64,000 nucleotides of DNA from CAZLMG01 sp964560765 (GTDB lineage Bacteria; Bdellovibrionota_B; Oligoflexia; Oligoflexales; CAZLMG01), in assembly GCA_964560765.1 (NCBI GenBank), contig CAZLMG010000003.1, forward strand, positions 169,856 through 233,855, written 5' to 3'. The notes under the pieces were generated by a model. That model ran no database searches and was not told where the DNA came from. It was given only the letters and a program-made list of their open reading frames with translations. Below are positions 1 to 8,787 of the stretch, in pieces. The position numbers and the translations under genes were made by a program. Numbering within the stretch: position 1 is the first letter of the stretch; the number at the start of each line of letters is the position of its first letter.

Positions 1-374
1 GAGCTGGCGTGACGGCCATTGCTGCGGCTGGCGACCGAACATGTGTGATCGCCAACGGCGCGGTCAAGTGCTGGGGTGACTTATGGAATGGGCTGACAAC
101 GGCCATTCCGACCCAGATCGAGGGATTGGAGAGCGGCGTTACTAGTATCAACATGGGGTGGGGTGGTCACGCCTGCGCTGAAAGAGACGGTCAATCCTAC
201 TGTTGGGGCATGAACGACTGGGGACAGTTAGGCACTGGCGAAAATGGCTATGAATTCGGCCGCCACGTCATGCACGCTGTCGCTCCCCGCTGCGACGGCT
301 CCGCAAATTCTGGTGGATCGGGCGGAGCAGGCGAACCCGTCCATGTTATCAGGCAGTGTGGGCAACGCCAATAG
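1..374 (+). CDS. RCC1-repeat protein, C-terminal part (5' end outside window)
   Basis: The reading frame is open at the left edge and ends at a TAG. It shows two recognisable RCC1/BNR-type repeat units, with the motifs CVIANGAVKCWG and SYCWGMNDWGQLGTG. Such repeats form beta-propeller blades and in bacteria are often found in exported or surface proteins. The last 40 or so residues (after GTGENG) do not look like a repeat and are rich in Gly, Cys and Arg, so the protein either ends in an unrelated tail or has lost its proper frame there. A prepilin gene follows 55 nt downstream. Function unknown; the repeat assignment is fairly safe. Confidence 0.6.
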   Translation, partial: AGVTAIAAAGDRTCVIANGAVKCWGDLWNGLTTAIPTQIEGLESGVTSINMGWGGHACAERDGQSYCWGMNDWGQLGTGENGYEFGRHVMHAVAPRCDGSANSGGSGGAGEPVHVIRQCGQRQ

Positions 375-429
375 AACGCGCATGACTCTCGTCGGTGGAA
401 ATGAAGTGCGCGCAGAGCCAGGAGGCCAT

Positions 430-930
430 ATGCAGATCAGGGACGACCATGCAGGCTTTTCATTGATTTCTGTGATGATCGCTATCGGCATCATCGGAAT
501 CATGAGCCAAATCATGATGCAGTACACCAGCAATACGATGCGCGCCGCACAGTTGCACCAAATTCATTCTGACTACGAAATCGTTCGCCAAACTCTGCGT
601 CGTCGCGTCGATTGCATGCAAACCGTTAACCCTCGACCCGTGGCGGCTTGCGACGATATGACGGCCTCGACGGTTGACGTGCGAGACGAATCTGGCAACG
701 TCATCATCAGCAAGAATGTGCTTGAACCAGTCAATTGGCTTGGCGCTTATCATCTGCGTGCCGTCTGCCTTCCACACCCAGTGGGTCACCCGACAGAACG
801 AGCCATTTATATCAGTATTCGAGCTACAAAGGGCCTGGGAGACCCGCAGCCACTCCTACACCCATTACACCCTTCGCAAGAAATGGAATGGACGCAGCTA
901 TTTAACGTCCCGGTGTGCATGGTGCTTTAA
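430..930 (+). CDS. type IV prepilin-like / pseudopilin protein
   Basis: A 166-residue protein with a class III prepilin leader: MQIRDDHAG followed by FSLIS and a long hydrophobic helix (about residues 10-32). Prepilin peptidase would cut after Gly9. I chose the ATG preceded by AGGAGG four bases upstream; a longer reading back to position 244 lacks a sensible N-terminus. Mature residue 5 is Ser instead of the usual Glu, as in some minor pilins and GspK-type pseudopilins. The C-terminal domain has scattered Cys (about residues 65, 76, 118 and 163) that could form a disulfide loop. No pilus assembly gene is nearby, so it is either a minor pilin working with a remote machine or a domestic exported protein. 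Confidence 0.7.
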   Translation: MQIRDDHAGFSLISVMIAIGIIGIMSQIMMQYTSNTMRAAQLHQIHSDYEIVRQTLRRRVDCMQTVNPRPVAACDDMTASTVDVRDESGNVIISKNVLEPVNWLGAYHLRAVCLPHPVGHPTERAIYISIRATKGLGDPQPLLHPLHPSQEMEWTQLFNVPVCMVL

Positions 931-1024
931 TTTCATCGCCTAGATATGCCAATCAATCGACGTTGACTTGCCATTCGGCATTGGTTAACATTTTTGCCTT
1001 CAACCCATGAGGAGATGTCGGGCT

Positions 1025-1552
1025 ATGCGTCGCACCATCATCTTTATTTCCATCGCATCGTATTCGTTCCAAGCGGCGGCGCAAACTTCTCCACCACCTC
1101 CCATGGCACCCATTTCTGCGCCGTCTATTTCCACCACTTTCGGAGCCAACAACCAATACTATGAGTTAAGCGTGCAAGGTGTTGGTAAGTTTATGGAGGC
1201 ACTCAAGGTCGATGAACCGACGGCGTACACCGAGCTGCAGCCAGCCTATGACGATCTAGTCTTTCAGAGAAATCTTGCCTGGGGATCGGCGATCGGCGGT
1301 GTCGCCGTTGGTGCGCTGATGGTTACGAGCGGTATCTCAGACCTCGAAAACAAGGGTTCGATGTTTACCGCAGGCATCTTTACGATCATGGCTGCACCGA
1401 GTCTTTACTTTTTATTTAGACCCGGTCACGAGGATTTTCTCGACTTCATCAACCAACACAATCGCCTGAAGCGATCGGATCCGATACGCATTGGACTGAA
1501 CACATCCCCGAGCGGTCGCGGACTGTCGTTGAGCCTGTCCCTGCAGCTCTAG
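1025..1552 (+). CDS. exported protein of unknown function with two membrane segments
   Basis: Begins MRRTIIFISIASYSFQAAAQ, a signal peptide with an AAA-type cleavage site near residue 19, followed by a Pro-rich stretch. Two hydrophobic segments (about residues 88-106 and 115-132) follow, and the tail is Ser/Leu-rich. The ATG was preferred over an upstream one because AGGAG lies 11 nt before it and the signal peptide starts cleanly. I do not recognise the family. A ten-residue stretch (ALKVDEPTAY) reappears almost unchanged in a short reading frame at 2712-2873, described in the findings. Confidence 0.55.
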   Translation: MRRTIIFISIASYSFQAAAQTSPPPPMAPISAPSISTTFGANNQYYELSVQGVGKFMEALKVDEPTAYTELQPAYDDLVFQRNLAWGSAIGGVAVGALMVTSGISDLENKGSMFTAGIFTIMAAPSLYFLFRPGHEDFLDFINQHNRLKRSDPIRIGLNTSPSGRGLSLSLSLQL

Positions 1553-1618
1553 CCCATGCCGCGGGAATCTATTTATTGTGCGGCCGTCTACCAGGACGGC
1601 TAGATTAAGTGGATCCTA

Positions 1619-2734
1619 ATGCCAAGATTGAAACTCAACCGATTCAACGCGTTTTGTGCCATTTGGTTGGCCTGGTGCTCTTTAAGTTGGTGCGCGTGGG
1701 CTGATTGCAAGAGACTTCAAGAATCGTTCGCGCAGTCAAACTCTACATCGGGCGGACTTTTTCCCCATCAGAAATACCCAGACTTGCATCGACTGGAGAC
1801 AGGTTGGAATTTGTATCGGTACGTCACAGTCGATGGCCAGCAACTTTTGAGCCGAGAGGCCATCATTGATTTTCAAGCGCCTCGTGATGGAGCTCAAAGC
1901 GATCGCGTGCAGAGGATTCGTCAGTTGATTTTGGATCAAGGCTCGAAGGCCTTCGACCACTTGATGACTCAACAGGCGCTGGTTGGATTCAACAGAACAA
2001 CGCCAAGGTTGACCCTTCCAGCGTCAGAAACCACGGAGGGCTTCTACTTTGCTAAGCCCAATCAAACTGGGCCACTTTCCATCAAGCTGCTAGGTCGATT
2101 CCAGAAATCATCGGAAATGCCAGTATTGTCGTGGCGAAAATCTGATGTGGAATCCACTGAAGTCGGCCTTGTCATGGCGCCAAGTCCACAAGATATTACC
2201 TGGTACATTTTAGTGCAGGAGCGGAACCCGGCAACTGGAATAGCTGAAACTGCATACCGAATTCACGATATGGAAAAGCTCGGGCAATCCTTAGCAGGTG
2301 CTGTCGTGCCGGAGGGAGCGGCCGCTCGCACCGAAGCTGTGGTCGCTTGGGCGCGACAGCAAGTCGAAGCAGGAACGATATCATACGATCCATTCGCTAA
2401 TGTCCTCATCGACTTTGAGGCGCGAATGGCCCTCCCCAGGCAACTTTTGAATCAAGGTACTGAGACCACCGAGCGAGCCCACGAGCTTCTCAATTACCTA
2501 GCTTCCAAGGTGTCGGATCTTACACCTTACCTTGAACGCTCTGAGGCTCGCCAAGCCTTGACCATCATCCTTGAAGGCCTGGAAGTTTATAGTGCGTTTC
2601 GAAGTTCCCAAAAAGGCTCGGACGCCGGAGTTCGAAAGATTCTCGAAGACCCAGCTGTCTCGGCAAAATTAGATAAGACATTGGCGATCTACCGCCGACT
2701 GGTGACAATTAATGGCGGCGCTGAAGGTCGGTGA
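1619..2734 (+). CDS. exported protein of unknown function
   Basis: 371 residues with an N-terminal signal sequence (basic MPRLKLNR start, hydrophobic core about residues 11-27, cleavage probably after CAWA). The rest is soluble, mixed alpha/beta by composition, with no motif I can assign. It follows the preceding exported protein by 66 nt in the same direction and may be co-transcribed. No strong Shine-Dalgarno sequence precedes the ATG. Ends 42 nt before the tail of a convergent lipoprotein gene. Confidence 0.55.
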   Translation: MPRLKLNRFNAFCAIWLAWCSLSWCAWADCKRLQESFAQSNSTSGGLFPHQKYPDLHRLETGWNLYRYVTVDGQQLLSREAIIDFQAPRDGAQSDRVQRIRQLILDQGSKAFDHLMTQQALVGFNRTTPRLTLPASETTEGFYFAKPNQTGPLSIKLLGRFQKSSEMPVLSWRKSDVESTEVGLVMAPSPQDITWYILVQERNPATGIAETAYRIHDMEKLGQSLAGAVVPEGAAARTEAVVAWARQQVEAGTISYDPFANVLIDFEARMALPRQLLNQGTETTERAHELLNYLASKVSDLTPYLERSEARQALTIILEGLEVYSAFRSSQKGSDAGVRKILEDPAVSAKLDKTLAIYRRLVTINGGAEGR

Positions 2735-2776
2735 ACCGACGGCGTACGAGTTACTGAGGCGTCAAGGGTTACCCGC

Positions 2777-5170
2777 CTACTTGACACACTTCCTATCGAA
2801 GGCTACCCCACTCGCCGGAATTAACTGCCGAGGAGCAGGTGTCGCAACGCCTGTATCTTCATTCACATCGTGAATCGAGATTCCGCAATCGGACATGACG
2901 AACAATGTTTGATCTGCAACATTGCTGTCGTCGAAGCCAAAGGCATAAGCACCAGGAACACGACTGTAGCTCGCCAAGCCCGTGACGAGATTGAAGGTGT
3001 AGTTTGTCGGCGCCGTTTGCCGCAGCAATGCTGGCCAAGATTGGCTATGGCCGATATGCACCGGGTCGCTGACTTGTCCATCCTGCGTCACGCGCATAGC
3101 ATAGATACCAGTTGTCGCCGGATCTGGCTCTCGTGGCTCATAGAACGCGCGATCGTAAGGCTTGTTTTCCTTCATCGTTGCGACAGCTGTGTAGATAACA
3201 ACGGATCCATCAAGTTTCCCGGTCGCTAATTCGACACCACCGATGGTATACGCGTTCGCGGTGGTCGTTGAGCCACGACCTCCCGCTGTTAGTTTTTCGA
3301 CGACGTCATATTGAGGTCCGTCGCTGCCAATACCCTTGAGCACGTGCGCCGCCAGAATGGGTGTTCGCACGCGCGGAATCTGGTCGGCAATGCCATGCGT
3401 GGTCGGATCTAGCATTTCAAAGCCAGCGCCTAGGTACATTTTCGGCAACGCTGTGGAAACGTCGTAATGCGTTGGTACCATAAAGGGAGCGATCCCCGTA
3501 CGCAAGTCAGGCTGTTTGCGTAGCTGCCGGAGAGGATTATCTAAGTCGAAGGGATTTACTTGATAGGTGAACATAGGATCAATTCTCAGCGGCCGCGTCA
3601 TGGTCGAAACGTTATAAGTGTTTACGTCCTTGGCGCGCGCAGAAGTCGACATTGTCGGCACAAACCCCACGCCAAAATTGACGGGGACTTCTGCCAGAAG
3701 GTCTAACTCCATCGTCTGATCATTTGCCTGCCAAATCATGAGCGCATTGCTCAATTCACGTTCCGCCGCAAAGACATCTGTAATGGAGAATCCGCCATGC
3801 TCGCTTGGAGACAGATACTTGCCGGGAATTCGCGTGACCAATAGTGCAAACCGACCTCGATCGTAGGATATCGCCACAGCGGAGAATGCAGGATCAACCA
3901 AACCCGAACCCGCATGCTGTGGATTCTGCATGTATACTTTGTCACCATCCACATATGACAATGAAAAATTCAACTCGCTCTGCAGGTCCATGGCCGCCGT
4001 CAAATACTGACGAGTATCCTGGCCGATATTCGCATGTAAAATGAACGATCTTTGCCCCATCAAGAAGCCACCGATACCACCAGCCTGTCGCTGAAGTGAG
4101 GTCGATGTCTTAGTGGTCGTAGTTATCAATGCAACTCGCGCGTCGGGCGTTAACTTTGTACCCTTTGGCACCGTCAATCCTGCACAGGCCTCAGGATCTC
4201 CGTGTTCAATCAGCTCGCGAACAGTTGGCGTGGTCAATAGAAAGTCGGGCCCCGCCAAAGCTAGGCTTCCAGGGACAATGTACGCTGTGGAAGAAGATTC
4301 AGCCCCAGATAAAGAAAGCACAGTCGGGGTCGTAGTTGGCTCCACATTTACTAGGGCTTCTACGCTTGGGGTTGGGGTTGAGGACTTTTCTTGTCCGGGT
4401 TTGGCTCCTTCGTCAGATTGGATGTGGCTAAGCCATTTGTTGCCACCGCCGACGCCACTTCCCATTCCAGTTTTTGAGCCCTCTTGCCCGTTCCCAGGAG
4501 CACCGGCACCATTGTCTTTATCTCCCTGATCACCGCAAGTCTCTGGCCCGCCACCAATACTCGGTACAGCTAATCCGTCGTTGCCACGGCATTGCTGCTG
4601 CGCAAATGCCGATGTGTGCTTCACCCACATTTGCCAGAGGCCGCGAAATGGCACACTCCAAGTCAGGCTCGCTCCGCTACCTGCAAAATCAGCGACCACG
4701 TCAATTTTCGTGTCGTCTTGTAAACTGCGCCGCAAGAACGCAAATCGAACCAGTCCGGGTGCATTCGGCCAGATATCGCGAAAGTGCCGTTGTTCAATGC
4801 GCCCATACTTGCCCTGCGCATCCCGCGTGTAGGTATCTAAACTTTGTTCGCCAATGTTGACGACTAAGACTTGACCATCTGCCGATAAGACTGAATGCCA
4901 TTCCAGACGATGGGGGGTTGTTCCCCCTTCCGCCAACAAACTTGCAATGGACTGCTGCGCCTGGCTCAAGACTGACCCAGCAAGGCCTAGCGATGAAGGG
5001 CCCGCCAGCATTCCACGCAAGTCAGAGCAGGACTGACCAGCCGTATAGTTGCTGGACGTCTTTATCTTCGTTGCTTTTCGTGACTGCTCATTTTCGCCAA
5101 AGCATCCGCTGGCCAGTAATACCATGACCGATAGCACCTTCGGCGCAGAGATTAGTCGACCGAACTTCAT
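2777..5170 (-). CDS. large lipoprotein of unknown function
   Basis: About 797 residues. The chosen ATG begins MKFGRLISAPKVLSVMVLLASGC, a signal peptide with lipobox LASG followed by Cys at residue 23, and GGAAGC lies just upstream; an in-frame start 26 codons earlier would bury this signal. The mature protein should be lipid-anchored. A Gly/Asn/Lys-rich linker with repeated Gly pairs (about residues 210-275) and a Thr/Pro/Ser-rich stretch separate an N-terminal part from a C-terminal half with many short beta-like segments, as in beta-propeller or WD-type surface proteins. I recognise no family. It is transcribed towards the preceding + strand gene. Confidence 0.6.
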   Translation of the reverse strand: MKFGRLISAPKVLSVMVLLASGCFGENEQSRKATKIKTSSNYTAGQSCSDLRGMLAGPSSLGLAGSVLSQAQQSIASLLAEGGTTPHRLEWHSVLSADGQVLVVNIGEQSLDTYTRDAQGKYGRIEQRHFRDIWPNAPGLVRFAFLRRSLQDDTKIDVVADFAGSGASLTWSVPFRGLWQMWVKHTSAFAQQQCRGNDGLAVPSIGGGPETCGDQGDKDNGAGAPGNGQEGSKTGMGSGVGGGNKWLSHIQSDEGAKPGQEKSSTPTPSVEALVNVEPTTTPTVLSLSGAESSSTAYIVPGSLALAGPDFLLTTPTVRELIEHGDPEACAGLTVPKGTKLTPDARVALITTTTKTSTSLQRQAGGIGGFLMGQRSFILHANIGQDTRQYLTAAMDLQSELNFSLSYVDGDKVYMQNPQHAGSGLVDPAFSAVAISYDRGRFALLVTRIPGKYLSPSEHGGFSITDVFAAERELSNALMIWQANDQTMELDLLAEVPVNFGVGFVPTMSTSARAKDVNTYNVSTMTRPLRIDPMFTYQVNPFDLDNPLRQLRKQPDLRTGIAPFMVPTHYDVSTALPKMYLGAGFEMLDPTTHGIADQIPRVRTPILAAHVLKGIGSDGPQYDVVEKLTAGGRGSTTTANAYTIGGVELATGKLDGSVVIYTAVATMKENKPYDRAFYEPREPDPATTGIYAMRVTQDGQVSDPVHIGHSQSWPALLRQTAPTNYTFNLVTGLASYSRVPGAYAFGFDDSNVADQTLFVMSDCGISIHDVNEDTGVATPAPRQLIPASGVAFDRKCVK

Positions 5171-5305
5171 CTGAGCTTCCCTCATTCCTAGGAACATAAG
5201 CAGGTATGTCGAGTATCGGCTACGCCCGGTGTAAACTTTACCTCTCAAGAATGAAAATGGGATGCCGAATGCATAGACAGTAACTTTCGGAAGGATCTTC
5301 GCGAG

Positions 5306-6430
5306 ATGAGCCAGACTTTGCGGCGCATCACTGTCGAGCAGGAGTTTTCAGCTGTGAGTCCGGCTCTTGGAAGAGCGGCTCCGCAGACCGAAGCTCGAGC
5401 CTTGCACTTGGTAGGTCCAGTAGGGGACGCCCTCCTACTTGGAGGATTTTCTGTTGGTGCCGCAGCCATGTTTATGGCGTTTGTTCCAAAGTATGCAGAT
5501 TCCTCGAATGTGCTTTCCGTGGTGATTTTGGGCCGATTCGTGCTGGAAATGCCGCACTTTATGGCCACGTACCTGATGTTTTACGGGGATCGTCGCCAAG
5601 ACATCCTAGCTTCTAAGCGTTATAGATTCTTTGGTGTTATCTTGCCGACGATCTTAGCTCTCTATCTCGGCACGGCGCTGCTTTCCGAGTCGCGCACCAT
5701 GCTTGAGTGGGCCATCCACGCCATGTTCTTTTCCGTGGGGCATCACTACGTCAAACAGTTCTTTGGCGTCATTCTCGCGACATCCCATCGCCATGGCTTT
5801 ATTTGGGCAGGCTGGGAGCGAGCCGCACTCCGCGCTTGTCTGTACCCATTGTGGGTCGTCGCGTTCATTTCGCACAATCACCAGATAGATCAGATACTGT
5901 ACGGGTTCCCGTATCGAACTCTCAACATTCCGGACACTGTCAAAGCCGCCAATCAATGGCTGATAGCGCTGACTGCGGCCCTATTGGGGTTGGTCTTGAT
6001 GCGGCAATGGCTTGTCCAGCGGCGCTGGTCAGGCGGAACAAGCATCGTTGTTCTGGTCGCACTCTTTGTGTGGATGCTACCATGGACTCAACATCCCTTA
6101 TTCCTAATGATGATTCCTGCATTTCATTCGCTGCAGTACCTAACAGTTTACTTTTCCGTGAAGCAAAGCGAGGCGCGTCAGTATGTTGGAAGTTCTCGGA
6201 AGGTGGTGCAAGCACAGATGATCAAATTAGCCGCAATCCTGCTCGGCGCGAGCTATTTGGTGCTGAGCGTCATCCCTTCAACCATTGACAAATTGATCGC
6301 CATGAACCCTGAAATATTCGGCACTAGCGTTTTTCTTCTCTGCGCCATGGTCTTTGTCAACCTGCACCACTACGGTCTTGATCATATTTTGTGGCGCCGC
6401 GATCATCCACAGATCCGCAACCACCTTTGA
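5306..6430 (+). CDS. histidine-rich polytopic membrane protein
   Basis: 374 residues with about nine hydrophobic segments. Conserved-looking His and aromatic clusters sit at the membrane edges: PHFMATYL, GHHYVKQFFG, FHSLQYL and NLHHYGLDH. Paired His in an integral membrane protein suggest a metal or haem site, in the manner of carotenoid-cleaving Brp/Blh-type or desaturase-like enzymes, but the exact motifs of those families are not evident, so no reaction is assigned. Divergent from the large lipoprotein gene; AAGGA lies about 12 nt before the ATG. Confidence 0.55.
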   Translation: MSQTLRRITVEQEFSAVSPALGRAAPQTEARALHLVGPVGDALLLGGFSVGAAAMFMAFVPKYADSSNVLSVVILGRFVLEMPHFMATYLMFYGDRRQDILASKRYRFFGVILPTILALYLGTALLSESRTMLEWAIHAMFFSVGHHYVKQFFGVILATSHRHGFIWAGWERAALRACLYPLWVVAFISHNHQIDQILYGFPYRTLNIPDTVKAANQWLIALTAALLGLVLMRQWLVQRRWSGGTSIVVLVALFVWMLPWTQHPLFLMMIPAFHSLQYLTVYFSVKQSEARQYVGSSRKVVQAQMIKLAAILLGASYLVLSVIPSTIDKLIAMNPEIFGTSVFLLCAMVFVNLHHYGLDHILWRRDHPQIRNHL

Positions 6431-6550
6431 ATAGGCCGCCGATTCATCACGGATCCTGCAACGGGATATTCTTTTTCGGTAAAGCCTCCGACCAACAATA
6501 AAATGAACTGGCACAGGACCAATCCGAATCCACCCCACAGGCATCACGAC

Positions 6551-7207
6551 TCAGGGGCGCTCGAAAATCTGCCATCTGCTTCGATCCGTATAGTCCGGCC
6601 AATATTGCATGGCTGCGCCCAGATTCTCCGGGGTAAACGTCGTCAACATGCCAATGACGTTCGCCCGCGACGCGCGCGCTGCCTGGGCTCCAACTGGCGA
6701 ATCTTCGAACACCAGGGTCTCCTCGGGCGTGGCATGCAGTGCCTGCATGGATCTTAGATAGATCTCGGGGTGCGGCTTCGGATGGACCACGTCATTCACG
6801 GTAAAGATGGAACTAAACAGATCGTGCCAATCGTATCGGTCTAAGAACGGGCGAATATCGGATCGATTGGCGCTGGTGGCGATGCCAAACCGAATATTCT
6901 GAGAACGAATGAAGTTGAGAAACTCAATGACGCCAGGCACGAGTGTCGATTCCTGCAAGGCGATCTGAGGATAAGTCGCTATTTTCCATTGCAGGATCTC
7001 TGCTGCTGAAACCACGCCACCCCAGTGCTGGGCGAGCTCCTCCGAACAGTCCTTGTCGGTGCGTCCAACCATTCGATGAAAGAAGCCTGGCGGCATGCTC
7101 AAGCCTTTGTCACGAGCGGGGCGCTCGAATGCGGCATAGTGCGCAGGCTCGCTCATCACCAGCACACCATCGAAATCGAATACGATGGCTTTGAAACTGC
7201 GTGCGAT
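6551..7207 (-). CDS. HAD-superfamily phosphatase/phosphomutase-like hydrolase with apparent ATC start
   Basis: 218 residues of a class IA HAD hydrolase resembling beta-phosphoglucomutase and phosphoglycolate phosphatase. Motif I DFDGVL is at residues 11-16, motif II is IATSAN, the motif III Lys lies in HPKPHP, and motif IV is VFEDSPVGAQAA. The helical cap lies between motifs I and II. Phosphosugar or phosphonate-type substrates are typical for the family. The frame has no ATG, GTG or TTG upstream of motif I; an AGGAGG lies five bases before an ATC codon that would start the protein at IARSFKAIVF. The first ordinary start (GTG at 7165) would delete the catalytic Asp. Divergent from the DUF5690 gene. 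Confidence 0.75.
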   Translation of the reverse strand: MARSFKAIVFDFDGVLVMSEPAHYAAFERPARDKGLSMPPGFFHRMVGRTDKDCSEELAQHWGGVVSAAEILQWKIATYPQIALQESTLVPGVIEFLNFIRSQNIRFGIATSANRSDIRPFLDRYDWHDLFSSIFTVNDVVHPKPHPEIYLRSMQALHATPEETLVFEDSPVGAQAARASRANVIGMLTTFTPENLGAAMQYWPDYTDRSRWQIFERP

Positions 7208-7352
7208 GGTTACCTCCTGGTACTGAGAAGCCCTGTTTCCGATACATCCGTCAAAGCAGCCGTGCGTTGCTCGATCTTTTGAATCAGATTAGTATACCCA
7301 AAAGTTGCATCACGCACTTCTAGAGACCACAGATTCTGATTAGGGGGCTGCT

Positions 7353-8642
7353 ATGTCTGCATCGAGTCGAATCAAGACTTTTCTTGGCAACACTCGGCCC
7401 TCGGTTTTCAACTCCTATTGCATGATCGCAGCGTTCACAACCTACTTCTGCATGTACGCGTTTCGAAAGCCCTTCAGTGTTGGGCGTTTTGAAGGTGCAT
7501 TTGACCTGCCGCTCGTGGGAGAAGTCGATCTCAAGATCATGCTCATCATTTCCCAAGTGTTTGGCTATACATGCTCGAAATTCTTGGGCATCAAAGTTAT
7601 TTCGGAGATGGAGCCTCACCGGCGGGCACTGAGCATCCTGGTGATGATCGGCATGGCTGAGCTGGCACTGGTGGGCTTCGCGGTAACTCCTTCCCCATAC
7701 AACGTCGCGTTCTTGTTCCTCAATGGACTTCCCTTGGGGATGATTTGGGGACTCGTATTTGGCTTTCTTGAAGGGCGAAAATCATCAGAGCTGCTTGGTG
7801 CTGGCTTGAGCGCTAGCTATATCGTTGCAAGCGGAGCCGTAAAGAGCGTCGGCAAATGGATACTTGACCTGGGTTATTCTGAAAACTGGATGCCCGTCAT
7901 TGCAGGACTTTTGTTTGCGCCCCTCTTGGTCGTTGCGGTCTATTTTCTGAAACAAATCCCGTCGCCAACAGCAGAGGACGAAAGACTGCGGATGCATCGC
8001 GGCCCCATGCACAAGTCTCAAAGGCGGGAGTTCTTTGGCAGGTTTGCACCCGGATTAGTGTCTCTCACTCTCTTGTATATGCTGCTAACCGCCTACCGCG
8101 ACTTCCGCGACAATTTCGCTAGGGAAATCTGGGACGCCGTTGGCTATGGGGAGCAACCGGCGGTTTTTACAATCGCTGAATTGCCAATTGCGCTCTTTGT
8201 ACTTGTCGCGCTGGCGTTGCTAATGCGTATACGTACCAATTCGCTAGCTGTCTCGGCTATCCACGGCATTATGTTCTTGGGTACGGCAATGATCGGTCTC
8301 GCGACTCTAGGATTTCAATCGGGATTGATCAGCCCATTGTGGTGGATGATCATGGTTGGATTGGGATGCTATCTTGCTTATGTCCCTTATGGCTGCGTCT
8401 TGTTTGACCGTCTACTGGCTTCCCTAGGAGTGGTTGGGACAGCGGGTTTTATGATTTATGCTACCGATGCTTTTGGCTATCTGGGCAGCGTCTTTCTTCT
8501 TCTGTACAAGAACTTCGGGCAACCCGATTTATCCTGGCTAGGATTTTTTATCGGATTTAGCTATGTGGCGAGCATCATTTGTTGTGGTTGCTTCGCATAC
8601 TCTTGGCTGTATTTCCGGCGGCACGCTTCTCACGATGTATAG
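7353..8642 (+). CDS. DUF5690 family MFS-like membrane transporter
   Basis: 429 residues, about 12 hydrophobic segments, with features I associate with the DUF5690 family: YFCMYAFRKPF near residue 31, LIISQVFGYTCSKF, LNGLPLGMIWG, YRDFRDNFA in the central loop and the FDRLLA region near the C-terminus. The family resembles major-facilitator transporters of the organophosphate/hexose-phosphate type; the substrate is not known. A strong AGGGGG precedes the ATG. Divergent from a HAD phosphatase, so one shared promoter region (7208-7352) could serve both; uptake plus dephosphorylation of a phosphorylated compound is an inference. Confidence 0.7.
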   Translation: MSASSRIKTFLGNTRPSVFNSYCMIAAFTTYFCMYAFRKPFSVGRFEGAFDLPLVGEVDLKIMLIISQVFGYTCSKFLGIKVISEMEPHRRALSILVMIGMAELALVGFAVTPSPYNVAFLFLNGLPLGMIWGLVFGFLEGRKSSELLGAGLSASYIVASGAVKSVGKWILDLGYSENWMPVIAGLLFAPLLVVAVYFLKQIPSPTAEDERLRMHRGPMHKSQRREFFGRFAPGLVSLTLLYMLLTAYRDFRDNFAREIWDAVGYGEQPAVFTIAELPIALFVLVALALLMRIRTNSLAVSAIHGIMFLGTAMIGLATLGFQSGLISPLWWMIMVGLGCYLAYVPYGCVLFDRLLASLGVVGTAGFMIYATDAFGYLGSVFLLLYKNFGQPDLSWLGFFIGFSYVASIICCGCFAYSWLYFRRHASHDV

Positions 8643-8787
8643 TTTGAGGAAAACTAACTTTGGCCGGCGGACAGATTAGCAGATGGATGGGCTATTGAGG
8701 GGCAATTTGAAAACCCAACATACAAATGGGTGAGGACTACATCTCTAGCAGATGGCATTCTGGATTTTATTGAGGCCGGTAGGGTTG

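Noticed and set aside
4113..4529. 138-codon plus-strand frame inside the large lipoprotein gene
   Set aside because: Antisense shadow of a Pro/Gly/Ser-rich coding stretch with no start signal.
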